Shown: positions 1 through 8,312, counted from the first letter of the stretch. The stretch is 30,245 nucleotides of DNA from an uncultured Allobaculum sp. (GCA_910579655.1 CAJTVE010000041.1:1-30245), one strand, 5' to 3'. The notes: a model not told the origin generated them from the letters alone. Program-made: numbers and translations.

Positions 1-77
1 GTATCCATCTCGCACACAGAAGTTAAGCCATTGAACGCCGACGATAGTGTAAAAGCAAAAATAGGAAGTCGCCAGAC
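1..77 (+). rRNA. rrf: 5S ribosomal RNA, 3' part
   Basis: The window opens inside a 5S rRNA. The conserved loop-B/C segment (ATCTCGCACACAGAAGTTAA) lies at about 4-27, followed by a 5S-like GCCGACGATAGT segment and a 3' end near 77. The 5' portion of the gene is outside the window. It is followed at once by a strong terminator, so it is the last gene of an rRNA operon reading rightwards. The exact 3' end is uncertain by a few bases. Confidence 0.85.
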
Positions 78-83
78 AAAAGC

Positions 84-134
84 AAATCCCTGAAGAATAA
101 AGGATAAATCCGATATTCTTCAGGGATTTTTTGC
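84..134 (+). terminator. Rho-independent terminator of the rRNA operon
   Basis: A perfect 16-bp stem (84-99 with 114-129), a 14-nt loop and a run of T residues lie directly after the 5S rRNA. The stem also ends in Ts when read on the minus strand, so it could stop the leftward gene whose stop codon is at 184. Confidence 0.9.
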
Positions 135-183
135 GGTTGTTTGGACTCTTGGAAGGCAGAGCAATAGCGGCAGTGGTGGAAGA

Positions 184-1455
184 TTAAGATGGAATATGAT
201 ATTTGGTCGATCTTCCATTGCCAGTTTTTTCAATGTGTTTCTTTTCAGTCAAAGTATTGAGAAGAGCCAGTTGTTTGCTTCGGCTGAGTCCGGATACGTT
301 TAATAATTCAGTTGAGGAAACTGGCTGATACATCTTGATCAACTGATAAAGTTTCATTTCATCACCGCTTAAATCCGGCTGTTGCTGAAGCGCAGGCAGA
401 GTGATTCCAATTGAATTTTCTTTCACAATGAATTCTGGTTTCTTTACGGATTGGCGGTACTGATCGAGAACAAAGGGAATCCCAGAGCCGAGGTTTTCAA
501 TATATCCAAGCTTGAGAAAGACTAATGCCAAAGTTTTATTTCGCAAAATAGAAAGATGCTGATTGGAAAGATAATCAGCCTCAGTAATGCCATCAGGTAA
601 TCCTCCAGGAGAAAGAACAGTAACGGAATGGGGATCCATCTCGATGCGAATTGAGCTATTGATCTGCCATTCACGATAGACAATTGCATTGATTAATACT
701 TCCCGAAAAGCCAGAAGGGGAATCAGTTCAACCGTCTCGCGCTGTATCCCCCGGACTGCTTCATAAAAATATTGTTGTGGAAACAGATCCATAGTTCGAT
801 CGATCATTTCAAGAACGGACATTTTTTCTAAACGAATCCGATTTTTAATGAGCCGATGAGAATCATTATAAATTACGATATCAATTCCTGGAAAAGGGCA
901 TTGGTCAGACAGCATTGCTCCGCAGTTTGTATATCCTTCCTCTTTGGAATAGACTTCCAGAGTGATCATAGTCTGCGGATATTCAGGATCAATTCCAAAG
1001 CGATCGCGAAAATGCTTTTCGAAGCTTTGAAAAGTCAGATCCTGATCAGGATTTGGATTTGTCCATGGGATTTCGGTAAAGGTCTGATTGGTCCCACGAA
1101 GAACAAGATTTTTGAATTCGATTGAATCCACTTCAGTCGTCGAGGAGTCGTTTCGCTTATAAGCCTTGTTGTGGTAACAATAGGGAGTGTTGTGGCCGCG
1201 CTGAACTTCCAGAGTAATGACATTATCCATTCCAATTGAAAACTGAAAAGATGGATTGGGAATGATATTGTCATTAATCTGGTTTTCAAGGGCCAGAACT
1301 GTTTCGACAGGGTTGTCCACCCCAATGCATTTTCCGTCATCGGTGATTCCAAACTTGATTTTTCCAGTTCCATAATTTGCATAGGCACTGACTGTCTTTA
1401 AATACGTTTTTGTAAGATCTGCTTTATATTCGAGAGTCCGATTTTCACGTTCCAT
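184..1455 (-). CDS. AlbA_2/HATPase-domain putative transcriptional regulator
   Basis: A 423-residue protein of the 'ATP-binding protein / putative DNA-binding' type (COG2865-like). The N-terminal third has the AlbA_2 (Schlafen-AAA-like) pattern: an E-YK start, then an N-YGTGKIKFGI strand-turn typical of 'NtxGGxIxiGv', and a DDGKCIGV strand. The middle has the HATPase_c_4-like signatures FREVLINAIVYREW (usually NAixHRDY, here with Tyr for His), a PGGLP turn and a GSGI turn near the end. The C-terminal 60 residues form a winged helix (SSTELLNVSGLSRSKQ). I chose the ATG at 1455 because AAGGA precedes it by about 8 nt; an upstream ATG at 1503 has no ribosome binding site. The DNA target is unknown. 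It is isolated, with an AT-rich leader full of CTATCA motifs. Confidence 0.75.
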   Translation of the reverse strand: MERENRTLEYKADLTKTYLKTVSAYANYGTGKIKFGITDDGKCIGVDNPVETVLALENQINDNIIPNPSFQFSIGMDNVITLEVQRGHNTPYCYHNKAYKRNDSSTTEVDSIEFKNLVLRGTNQTFTEIPWTNPNPDQDLTFQSFEKHFRDRFGIDPEYPQTMITLEVYSKEEGYTNCGAMLSDQCPFPGIDIVIYNDSHRLIKNRIRLEKMSVLEMIDRTMDLFPQQYFYEAVRGIQRETVELIPLLAFREVLINAIVYREWQINSSIRIEMDPHSVTVLSPGGLPDGITEADYLSNQHLSILRNKTLALVFLKLGYIENLGSGIPFVLDQYRQSVKKPEFIVKENSIGITLPALQQQPDLSGDEMKLYQLIKMYQPVSSTELLNVSGLSRSKQLALLNTLTEKKHIEKTGNGRSTKYHIPS

Positions 1456-1503
1456 AGTCGATTCCTTATCTTCAGTCGCCGTGTTCAGAGACAAAGTATG
1501 CAA

Positions 1504-1890
1504 AGGATAGGCAGAGTGAGCTGAAAAGGGCTTCTACCTGTCTATACCTATTACTGGATTCTATTCTATCAAATGTTAGTAATAAAAAATAATTTTTTGT
1601 TTGATAGTATAGATAGAAAAAAGTTTTCTATCAGATTTATTGAATAGAAAATTATTATCAATTTAATTCGTTTGATAGATAATAAGTATCTACTAAAAAT
1701 GAATAAATATAGCTATAGATGAAAGGTGCCATAAAAATCTACAATCAGTTAAATCATAAAATAGTAATATAGGAATATTAATATCTTGATTCGCTAAGGT
1801 AAGGTAACAGTTTTATGCCCGTGGTGATGAAACGACAGAAGGCAGTATTATGGATTGAAGAATTCCATTGAATTTTTTGTTTAAAAATAA
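1504..1890. promoter_or_regulatory. AT-rich spacer with repeated CTATCA/TGATAG motifs
   Basis: No convincing gene lies between the upstream start of the AlbA_2-type gene and the hflX terminator. Within 1566-1678 there are four CTATCA/TGATAG hexamers: CTATCAAA at 1566, GTTTGATAG at 1599 and again at 1670, and CTATCA at 1628. A ten-base palindrome TATAGCTATA lies at 1708-1717. This is likely the promoter/operator region of the leftward gene. Any link to that gene's own protein is inference. Confidence 0.4.
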
Positions 1891-1898
1891 GCTGTATA

Positions 1899-1924
1899 AA
1901 AAGGGCAGCCGACACTGCCCTTTT
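1899..1924 (-). terminator. Terminator of hflX
   Basis: A 10-bp stem (AAAAGGGCAG with CTGCCCTTTT) and a 6-nt loop. Read on the minus strand it ends in CTTTTTAT, so it best serves the leftward hflX gene about 90 bp upstream. Confidence 0.8.
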
Positions 1925-2015
1925 AAACTGCCTGAACGAGAGGTAAGGGATACCTGGATAGATCTTGGAAAAAAGTCTACTGGAAGAAATAATGGCTTAC
2001 AGCCAAGATTGCGGA

Positions 2016-3314
2016 TCAGGACTGCTGGAAAATTCCAGCAAGTTTTGGAAAATTCTTTTCCCGATAGCGGATGGTCAGTTTTACGCCTTCATTAGTTGGT
2101 TTTTCTTCCAGAATCCGTGCATGCTTTTGAATCAGGTAGAGTTGGTTCATCTTCTCAAAAGGAAGTTCTAGAGTGGTGGTTACTTCTTTTCCATAGAGAC
2201 GATTTACAATTTCATTCTGCAAAAACTGGATATCGCTTTTTTGTCTGGCAGAAATGAAGATACGATCATTGTCAGCTTCAGGATGCGCAAAACTGGTTTG
2301 ATCACACTTATTGAAAACTTGTACAACCGGAATCTGGCTGACGCCGATTGACTCAAAGGTTCTGGCTACGGTCTCAATATGGCCGGCATGATTTTCATTG
2401 GCGGCATCAACGATTTCCAGAATCAGATCTGCATCCTTTAAATTCGAAAGCGTAGATTTGAACCCTTCAATGAGATCGTGCGGCAAATCCTGAATAAAAC
2501 CAACTGTATCCACTAACAGAAACGGTGCTGCTGGATCAGTATCAATCAGCCGTACAAAAGAATCCAGAGTTGCAAAAAGCTGGTCTTGCGCATAGACCTG
2601 CTTCTGATTTTCTGAATCAGAGGTGGACAGTTCAAGCAGCTTGTTCATGATGGTCGATTTGCCAGCATTGGTATAGCCAGCCAGGGCGACAATTGGCAGA
2701 TTGCTGTTGTTGCGCGACTTTGCCTGGGTCTTTTTCTGGTTTTCGATTTTTTGCAGTTCCTTTTTGTTCTGGGTAATGTACAGCTGGATCTGCCGCTTAT
2801 CCAGATTGATTTTCTTTTCACCGGCGCCACGGTTTTGACCGGCTCCGCCCTGTCGGTCCAGGTCGGTATAGAATCCTGAAAGCCGGTTCAGTTTTCTTTT
2901 TAACAGGGCGGATTCAACTTGCAGTTTAGCTTCTTTGGTCTGCGCCCGCAGCGAAAAGATATTCAGGATCAGATCGGTAGGATCCAGAACTGGCTTATCA
3001 AAAGCTGCTTCCAGTTCTCTTGCCTGTAAAGGACTTAAAGGATAGCCAATGACGATGGTATCGATGTCTGGATTTTCTTCCAGAAGCATCCTGACTTCCT
3101 GTATTTTTCCTGTTCCTAACAAAGATTTCGTCCGGATCTGGTTAGGATTGTAAAATATTTGCATGGTGCAGGGAACCAGGCCACTGTCCATCAATTCTTT
3201 TAATTCTGCTTCTTTATATGAGTCCACATTTGAGGGACAAATCAGTAATCCGTTTTTCATGGCTTCATTATATCTGACCAGGTCTGCCTCGTATTGGATA
3301 GGGCTTGTTTCCAT
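2016..3314 (-). CDS. hflX: GTPase HflX
   Basis: Ribosome-associated GTPase that in other bacteria splits stalled or damaged ribosomes. The protein has the N-terminal HflX domain (GTGKIQEV segment, the Gly-rich GGAGQNRGAGE loop), a coiled linker rich in K/Q/E, and a full G domain. The G motifs are visible: G1 GYTNAGKST, G2 FATLD, G3 DTVGF, G4 NKCD. Length (432 residues) is normal. The start is uncertain. The ATG at 3314 is taken here, but a TTG at 3329 and an ATG at 3260 (MKNGLLICP, nearer the usual family start) are alternatives, and none has a clear Shine-Dalgarno sequence. The region just upstream is an exact 18-bp tandem duplication. It is followed by a good terminator and looks monocistronic. 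Confidence 0.93.
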   Translation of the reverse strand: METSPIQYEADLVRYNEAMKNGLLICPSNVDSYKEAELKELMDSGLVPCTMQIFYNPNQIRTKSLLGTGKIQEVRMLLEENPDIDTIVIGYPLSPLQARELEAAFDKPVLDPTDLILNIFSLRAQTKEAKLQVESALLKRKLNRLSGFYTDLDRQGGAGQNRGAGEKKINLDKRQIQLYITQNKKELQKIENQKKTQAKSRNNSNLPIVALAGYTNAGKSTIMNKLLELSTSDSENQKQVYAQDQLFATLDSFVRLIDTDPAAPFLLVDTVGFIQDLPHDLIEGFKSTLSNLKDADLILEIVDAANENHAGHIETVARTFESIGVSQIPVVQVFNKCDQTSFAHPEADNDRIFISARQKSDIQFLQNEIVNRLYGKEVTTTLELPFEKMNQLYLIQKHARILEEKPTNEGVKLTIRYREKNFPKLAGIFQQS

Positions 3315-3319
3315 AGCAG

Positions 3320-3355
3320 ACAAGGACAATAGGTCTTACAAGGACAATAGGTCTT
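3320..3355. repeat. Exact 18-bp tandem duplication at the hflX 5' end
   Basis: The 18-mer ACAAGGACAATAGGTCTT occurs twice head to tail (3320-3337 and 3338-3355) with no mismatch. It covers the region from the possible TTG start of hflX into its 5' leader. The 250 bases beyond it (3356-3606) hold no gene or structure that I can support. Confidence 0.9.
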
Positions 3356-3606
3356 GGATCTGGAAGCTGATATTCCTGATGGGTGATTGTTCACACCCCC
3401 TGTTGAAAGATGGCCACCGAAACAGGTACAAGTTGGCCATAGAGCAAAATCAGCTGAGTGGGTAAAATACCTCTGCAGGATATTCCGGATAGAGCTGAAT
3501 TGGAACTGCTAATGGCTTCAATTCATCGAAATATGCTGCCTAATTTCATCAGGTATTTGAAGTTATGTCGAAGCTGGTGTTCGTTTTTGAAAGATTCAGT
3601 AGATAT

Positions 3607-3649
3607 AAAAACCGGATCTGCCCCTTTTAATGGCCGGATCCGGTTTTTT
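3607..3649 (-). terminator. Bidirectional-looking terminator after the 3705-4235 gene
   Basis: A 12-bp stem (3607-3618 with 3637-3648) containing CCGGATC, with A and T runs on the two flanks. Read leftwards it follows the hypothetical gene ending at 3705. Read rightwards it also has six Ts, but no rightward gene precedes it. Confidence 0.75.
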
Positions 3650-3704
3650 GCGTAGACCAGAGAAGCAGCAGAGGCTGCCCAGATCGTTTTTTACGAATTT
3701 TCTG

Positions 3705-4235
3705 TTAAAGAATCCAATTTCTCAGCCGGAAGTTTCCATCAGGCAGAAGCGTTCTCCAAAGCAAAGCTGCATCACAGGTGGGATTTTCTGCATCACTGAT
3801 GATCTTCGTATCCACTTCAATTCGTTTTCCAGCCTGAGTCATTCGAAAACCTTTTATCTGGCTGGAAGAAGTTGTCAGTTCAGGATTGTTTTTATCAGGT
3901 TTCCACGTCAGTTCATTATCGTGATAGAAAAATCCATCAAAATTTCCATTCTTGCGATAGGAAATATCCAGTCTGAGAATGTTTCCGTCCCACCGGGAAA
4001 GCAGCGCTCGACTCTTCTTTGGGGGCATTTTTGATGTCAGATCTGCGGATGGGTACTGAAGCGGATCCTCATAGAGCCATTTCAACTTTTCCAGAAAATC
4101 TTCCATTGTGCATCCTGCATATTCATGCCAATTTTCATACACAGGACAGTTTCCTTTGAGGACTTGTTCTTTGATACAGTAGAAATGATGTGCTTTCAGG
4201 GCTTCTTCCGGTGAGTTGTAATACGTTTGGTTCAT
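3705..4235 (-). CDS. Hypothetical protein, unrecognised
   Basis: A 176-residue protein with no motif I recognise. The start at 4235 is chosen because AAAGGA lies 8 nt before that ATG. A longer reading from 4343 adds 36 residues without a ribosome binding site. The N-terminal half is helical and charged (YNSPEEALKAHHFYCIKEQ). The C-terminal half is strand-like, with alternating hydrophobic residues and a tail reading LLWRTLLPDGNFRLRNW. No signal peptide or membrane segment is seen. Its Tyr/Trp-rich composition and Cys residues are ordinary for a small soluble protein. It stands alone between noncoding spacers and ends at a good terminator, so it is probably a real single-gene unit. Confidence 0.6.
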   Translation of the reverse strand: MNQTYYNSPEEALKAHHFYCIKEQVLKGNCPVYENWHEYAGCTMEDFLEKLKWLYEDPLQYPSADLTSKMPPKKSRALLSRWDGNILRLDISYRKNGNFDGFFYHDNELTWKPDKNNPELTTSSSQIKGFRMTQAGKRIEVDTKIISDAENPTCDAALLWRTLLPDGNFRLRNWIL

Positions 4236-4921
4236 AAACGGTCCTTTCTTTCCGGCTGGAGCATGCCTCCACAAAGGATGAACATGGCCAGGACTGAACA
4301 ATTCTTCGGTTTCAGAATTTTCACTTTTTCTAAAAAGCATCAAATGCGTTTTTGTATTCTACCAGCTCTTTTTGATGGAATTGAATCTGCTCGCCTTTTT
4401 CTTTGAGTTATCCAGATGGTTCCATTCCAGATATGAACTTTTCTTTTCTATCTGTTTCTATAGGATCAGTATGGCATGACGGCATGGATATTTGTCAATA
4501 ATAAATGGGGGACAAGATCATAGTTAAAGATCGAAACATGCGTCACCAGAAAAAGTGGAGAGAGAAGGCTGGACTGGCCCAGCCAGAAGGCTGTCTCTTT
4601 CCCTCTTTCCAATACCGCAGCATGGCGTCGCCCGATGGTATATGTTCTTTAATTCTGCCTTCGGCCTGTCCTTGTTTGATCATTTGTTTTGATCAAATAT
4701 GAACTGTTTAAGATCATTTTTGTTGATTCTGTCTGCCGGTTTGTTAAACGCTTTCTGAAGCTCTTGTGTTTTTCAGGGTAAAGACCTGTACAGGCTGCAC
4801 AATGAAAGGGCAGGCCAAAGACAGAAAAGACAAACTCACAGATCGGCGGACAATTGGAATTTTTGACTTGTATCAGGTGGATTTTATGAAGTGCTTGAGC
4901 AAAAATAGCTTTATCTTTCCA
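4236..4921. other. Long spacer without a supportable gene
   Basis: About 690 bases between two genes that diverge from here. Short open frames exist on both strands (for example 4505-4702 and 4649-4960), but they lack ribosome binding sites and protein-like composition. One small hairpin (GGCTGG/CCAGCC at 4567-4584) has no T run. I see no RNA gene. Confidence 0.5.
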
Positions 4922-4972
4922 TGTCAAAAGGTTTTGACAGGCTTTTTTGGCCAAGGTCAAAAAGGTTTGATC
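4922..4972. promoter_or_regulatory. Two matching palindromic operators before the XRE gene
   Basis: Site 1 (4922-4939) is TGTCAAAAGGTTTTGACA, a perfect 8+2+8 palindrome. Site 2 (4955-4972) is GGTCAAAAAGGTTTGATC, which matches site 1 at 13 of 18 positions. The centres are 33 bp apart, close to three helical turns, so both face the same side. The TTGACA half of site 1 could double as a -35 element, although no good -10 is obvious. The sites lie 50-100 bp before the start of a helix-turn-helix gene, which suggests autoregulation. Confidence 0.65.
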
Positions 4973-5021
4973 GCCGTCAGCATAAAAATTTTTACAATTA
5001 GGGGAAAAGGAGGCCTGAAAG

Positions 5022-5597
5022 ATGGAACTTGGCAGACAGATTCGAAAATACCGAACAGAGGCCAGACTTTCCCAGGAACAGCTGGCGGATTTGATTTTCG
5101 TTTCCAGGCAGACTATTTCAAACTGGGAAAACGACAGAAACTATCCGGATATCAAAAGTCTCGTTTTGCTCAGTGAAGTTTTTCATGTCTCTATGGATCA
5201 GCTGATTAAAGGAGATGTTGAAAAAATGAAAATCGAAATTGATGCGCAGGAGTATGCCCAGTTTCGAAGAGACAGTGCGATTCTGACGGTTCTGTTTCTG
5301 GTTCTGTTGATTGCTCCAGTTCCCTTAGTCAGAGCATGGCGCTGGGGCGGATTGGCAGTCTATGTGGTGTTGTTTGGAATTACGCTGTATGTCGCCGGGC
5401 GGATTGAACGATATAAGAAGAAATATGACATTCAGACCTACAAGGAAATCGTTGCTTTTTCCAATGGCCAGAGTCTGGATGAAATTGAAAAAGCGCGTGA
5501 ATCTGGAAAACGTCCGTATCAGAAAGCGTTGCTGGCAGCTGCAGCCGGTGTGTTGGTTGTCATTGTGGCTTTGCTGATGGATATGATTCTTCGCTAG
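5022..5597 (+). CDS. XRE-family regulator with C-terminal membrane segments
   Basis: A 191-residue protein. Residues 1-60 are a Cro/CI-type helix-turn-helix (LSQEQLADLIFVSRQTISNW, then a DIKSLVLLSEVF helix). After a short linker come hydrophobic segments at about 87-104, 107-126 and 167-188, so the DNA-binding domain is probably tethered to the membrane. Start choice is firm: AAAGGAGG lies 9 nt before the ATG. Such HTH-plus-membrane proteins are common in Firmicutes and often respond to envelope signals; the signal here is unknown. The gene is monocistronic, preceded by a double palindrome likely to be its own operator, and followed by a strong terminator shared with the opposing gene. Confidence 0.85.
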   Translation: MELGRQIRKYRTEARLSQEQLADLIFVSRQTISNWENDRNYPDIKSLVLLSEVFHVSMDQLIKGDVEKMKIEIDAQEYAQFRRDSAILTVLFLVLLIAPVPLVRAWRWGGLAVYVVLFGITLYVAGRIERYKKKYDIQTYKEIVAFSNGQSLDEIEKARESGKRPYQKALLAAAAGVLVVIVALLMDMILR

Positions 5598-5605
5598 CAG
5601 ACTCA

Positions 5606-5642
5606 AAAGCTCCCGAATTCGCAATAAGAATTCGGGAGCTTT
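5606..5642. terminator. Bidirectional terminator between convergent genes
   Basis: A perfect 15-bp stem (5606-5620 with 5628-5642) with a 7-nt loop lies between the XRE gene and the convergent acyl-CoA synthetase-like gene. The T tracts are short on both sides. Confidence 0.85.
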
Positions 5643-5670
5643 GATTGCTTTTAGAAGGAAGTGTCAGTCA

Positions 5671-7089
5671 CTATTCCGCTTTTTCCTTTTCATCCAGGAT
5701 TTTGCCATATTCACGTAAAGCGACGATCGCATTGACAGCCTGTTCTGCAGTTGGGTAGGCAGGAATGCCGGCATCACGCAGTTTCAGGATAATGTCATGG
5801 CATTCTTTACCGCCCTGGCATTCCATAACGACTGGTTTGTTGGAGCCTTTGTTCTTATTCCAGACTTCAATGACCTGGTCTGCAACTTCGTTCACGTCCG
5901 TTACCGCCGTTGGGCAGATGGAAACATAAACGCAGTCTACATTGGGATCACGCAGCGCCTGCGAAACGGCCCCACGATACTGGATTGGAGTTGCGGTGCC
6001 GGAAATATCGACTGGGTTGAGCGGCGATCCGAACATTGGCATGTAGTTGCGAATTTTACCGAATAACAGCGGCGAGATTTCTTTCAGCTCTTTTAAGGGC
6101 AGTCCGCGTCGTTCGAAGTGGTCGCAGGAAAGCAGGCCGCTGCCGCCGCCGTTGGTAATCATGACGATATTGTCCCCGCGAAGAGGGGGCATCAAACCTA
6201 AGGCAAGGGCATCGTCGAGGAATTCCTGCCATGTGACGGCCCGAATGACACCTGCTTTGTCAAAGACGCTCTGGTAGTATTCATCGGATTCCGGGTTTTC
6301 TGAAGCAGTGTGGGCAAAGGCAGCTTTGTGACCGATCTTCGAGCCGCCAACTTTGATGACAACAATTGGCTTGGAAGACTTATGGGCTGCTTTGACGAAT
6401 GCTTCTGGACAATCCAGACCTTCAATATAAACAGCGATCGATCCAGTGTTTGGATCTTTGTTTGCATATTCAATAAATTCCGAAAAGTCGACATCGGCTT
6501 TGTTGCCAAGGCCAACGAAAAAGGACATGCCTAAATGGTCTTCCTGGCTGGTGCCTAATGCAGCGAGCAGATTGGCCCCGGACTGGGAAATCATGGCAAC
6601 AGGTCCTGGTACTGGTAAGTAAGGGATAAATCCACAGTTGAAATGGAAATATGGAGAACCCATTCCGACCAGATTTGGTCCGATTAAGGGAAGTTCATTA
6701 TCGCGGCAGAATTGCGTCAGTTCATTTTGCAACTCTTCACGACCGATTTCCTTGAAGGCGGAAGTGGAGATGACCGCAATCTTGACGCCTTTGGCCACAC
6801 AGTCTTCCAGGACGGATTTGACGACGTGAGCGGGAACCGCAACGAAAGCCAGATCGACTTCGTCAGGGATATCCTTCACGGTTGCATACGCTTGTAAGCC
6901 CTGGACTTCTTTGGCACGTGGGTTCACTGGATAAATCTTGCCATCATAGCCCCATTTTTCCAGGCCTTCGATCACTTTATAGCCAACTTTGCCATCTAAG
7001 CGGCTGCTGCCAACAACCGCGATGCTTTTTGGATTGAGCGCATACGGAAGTTTTTCAACTACGTAATCACGTGCTTCTTCAATTAACAT
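5671..7089 (-). CDS. NDP-forming acyl-CoA synthetase alpha-type subunit (CoA-binding/ligase)
   Basis: A 472-residue protein with the alpha-subunit layout of ADP-forming acetyl/acyl-CoA synthetases. A CoA-binding Rossmann domain (KSIAVVGSSR at about 21-30, KIYPVNPRAKEV at 51-62) is followed by two succinyl-CoA-ligase-like domains (ISQSGANLL at 167-175; ITNGGGSGLL at 311-320; NPVDISGTA at 359-367). His260 in FAHTAS fits the phospho-His of the SHTGxLAG motif, but the GxLAG part is replaced by ASENP. No ATP-grasp beta domain is fused or present nearby. Start: ATG at 7089 after AGGAGG. It overlaps the upstream gene by 7 bp (ATGTTAA), so translation is probably coupled. It may make ATP from an acyl-CoA with a beta subunit encoded elsewhere, or it may have a sensory role. 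Confidence 0.85.
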   Translation of the reverse strand: MLIEEARDYVVEKLPYALNPKSIAVVGSSRLDGKVGYKVIEGLEKWGYDGKIYPVNPRAKEVQGLQAYATVKDIPDEVDLAFVAVPAHVVKSVLEDCVAKGVKIAVISTSAFKEIGREELQNELTQFCRDNELPLIGPNLVGMGSPYFHFNCGFIPYLPVPGPVAMISQSGANLLAALGTSQEDHLGMSFFVGLGNKADVDFSEFIEYANKDPNTGSIAVYIEGLDCPEAFVKAAHKSSKPIVVIKVGGSKIGHKAAFAHTASENPESDEYYQSVFDKAGVIRAVTWQEFLDDALALGLMPPLRGDNIVMITNGGGSGLLSCDHFERRGLPLKELKEISPLLFGKIRNYMPMFGSPLNPVDISGTATPIQYRGAVSQALRDPNVDCVYVSICPTAVTDVNEVADQVIEVWNKNKGSNKPVVMECQGGKECHDIILKLRDAGIPAYPTAEQAVNAIVALREYGKILDEKEKAE

Positions 7090-8312
7090 GACTCGTTTTC
7101 CTCCTTGTCTGCACAAAGGCTGCAGGCATTTTTGCGGGCCATCCGGTTCTGGAGCAGATCATCGGTAAAGACACACATTTCCCAGTTGTCGGTGTCATCA
7201 TCAAGTCGGGCTGTCCAGCGGCGGAACTGGCGCGGGGAATTGGCTTCCAGAATTTCTTCGATTTCCGGATACGCTTCCATGGTTTCCCGAAGTTTTTGGG
7301 AATCGGTCAGTTCTTCATAAGCCATGAAGATGGCATCGTGATAGGAATCGGTGAATTCAAAGACGTTATTAAAGTCCGGATTCGCTGCCAGTTCATCAAT
7401 AATCTGGCTCTTGCGATAGCTTGGGGTGTTCTGGAACATCCGGATGAGGTAGCAGTGATTGTTGAGGCCCAGCTTCATGAAGTTGAGATACAACATATTG
7501 ATCAAAAAGCGGCTTTCATCCATGACATGCGAGAAGTCTTCCCGCATCTTGGCTCCATCCAGACCAGAGAGTTCCTGTAAAACATCGTAGTTAAATAAGT
7601 CTGCGGAGAATTCAGTATTATTGAGGACTTCCAGAACTTCGAGATCCTTTTCGTCGATTTTATCGGTGTATTCAAACAGTTTCTTTTTCGCTTCATCGGA
7701 GAATCTGAATTCCCGGAAACGGAAGGGGGTATCGGCCTGGTTAACGCTGCTTTCTCTTAAGTCACGGCGAACCGGGCACAGGTGAACGTATTCAACATAA
7801 GGGTTTTGCTTGATTGGATCGATGATGGCTTCCAGCAGATTGTCTAAAACACGCATATGGTTGCCGCAATAGAAATCAAAGTCACCGCCATCACAGGCAT
7901 AGCCAGTGCAGATTTCATTGTTGTTCTGGATCCAGTCGGTCAGTTTCTGCTTTTCTTCAGGTGGGCAGCCATCTTTCATCTTGACCACCCAGTACCACAA
8001 GCCAAATCCATACACACCGACAGAAGAATTCTTCACCAACATATACAGGCGTTCATCATACATGCGCTGCAGTCTTGCTTTGATTTCATCCGCACTCAGT
8101 CCTGTCTTTTCAGCCACCAGAGCCAGATTGAAAACGTCGGGTCTTGTCTGGTAGAAGCTTTTTGCGACGTTAAAGGCAGCAACGCGCGCATCATCAGGAC
8201 CAACGATCCCAGGCTCCAGAAAGCCCAGTCCCCGTGGTGCGAAGAAATAATCGCGCATCCATTCTTGTTTTTCTTCCGTATTCAGAAGATAGTTTTTGCC
8301 AGGTTTCGGCAT
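7083..8312 (-). CDS. Duplicated Lrp/AsnC-like protein with Cys-rich tail
   Basis: A 409-residue soluble protein. Residues 58-95 resemble an AsnC-type winged helix (LVAEKTGLSADEIKARLQRM). Residues 98-182 look like the following alpha/beta ligand-binding domain (YGFGLWYWVVKM, then FDFYCGNHMRVLDNLLEAI). The same order seems to recur: a second helix-rich part at 220-275 (KIDEKDLEVLEVLNN) and a second sandwich at 280-370. The last 13 residues carry Cys397, Cys400 and Cys409 (ACSLCADKEENESC), a possible metal or redox site. The start is supported by AGAGGTGAT about 7 nt before the ATG. It is first in a two-gene operon with the acyl-CoA synthetase subunit, so a sensor/regulator of that metabolism is the natural guess. 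The fold assignment is inferred, not searched. Confidence 0.6.
   Translation of the reverse strand: MPKPGKNYLLNTEEKQEWMRDYFFAPRGLGFLEPGIVGPDDARVAAFNVAKSFYQTRPDVFNLALVAEKTGLSADEIKARLQRMYDERLYMLVKNSSVGVYGFGLWYWVVKMKDGCPPEEKQKLTDWIQNNNEICTGYACDGGDFDFYCGNHMRVLDNLLEAIIDPIKQNPYVEYVHLCPVRRDLRESSVNQADTPFRFREFRFSDEAKKKLFEYTDKIDEKDLEVLEVLNNTEFSADLFNYDVLQELSGLDGAKMREDFSHVMDESRFLINMLYLNFMKLGLNNHCYLIRMFQNTPSYRKSQIIDELAANPDFNNVFEFTDSYHDAIFMAYEELTDSQKLRETMEAYPEIEEILEANSPRQFRRWTARLDDDTDNWEMCVFTDDLLQNRMARKNACSLCADKEENESC

Noticed and set aside
1815..1871. Eighteen-codon ORF (MPVVMKRQKAVLWIEEFH) before the hflX terminator
   Set aside because: Too short to judge, no strong ribosome binding site, and no context to support it.
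4505..4960. Short ORFs on both strands between the hypothetical gene and the XRE gene
   Set aside because: No ribosome binding sites, low-complexity composition and mutual overlap.
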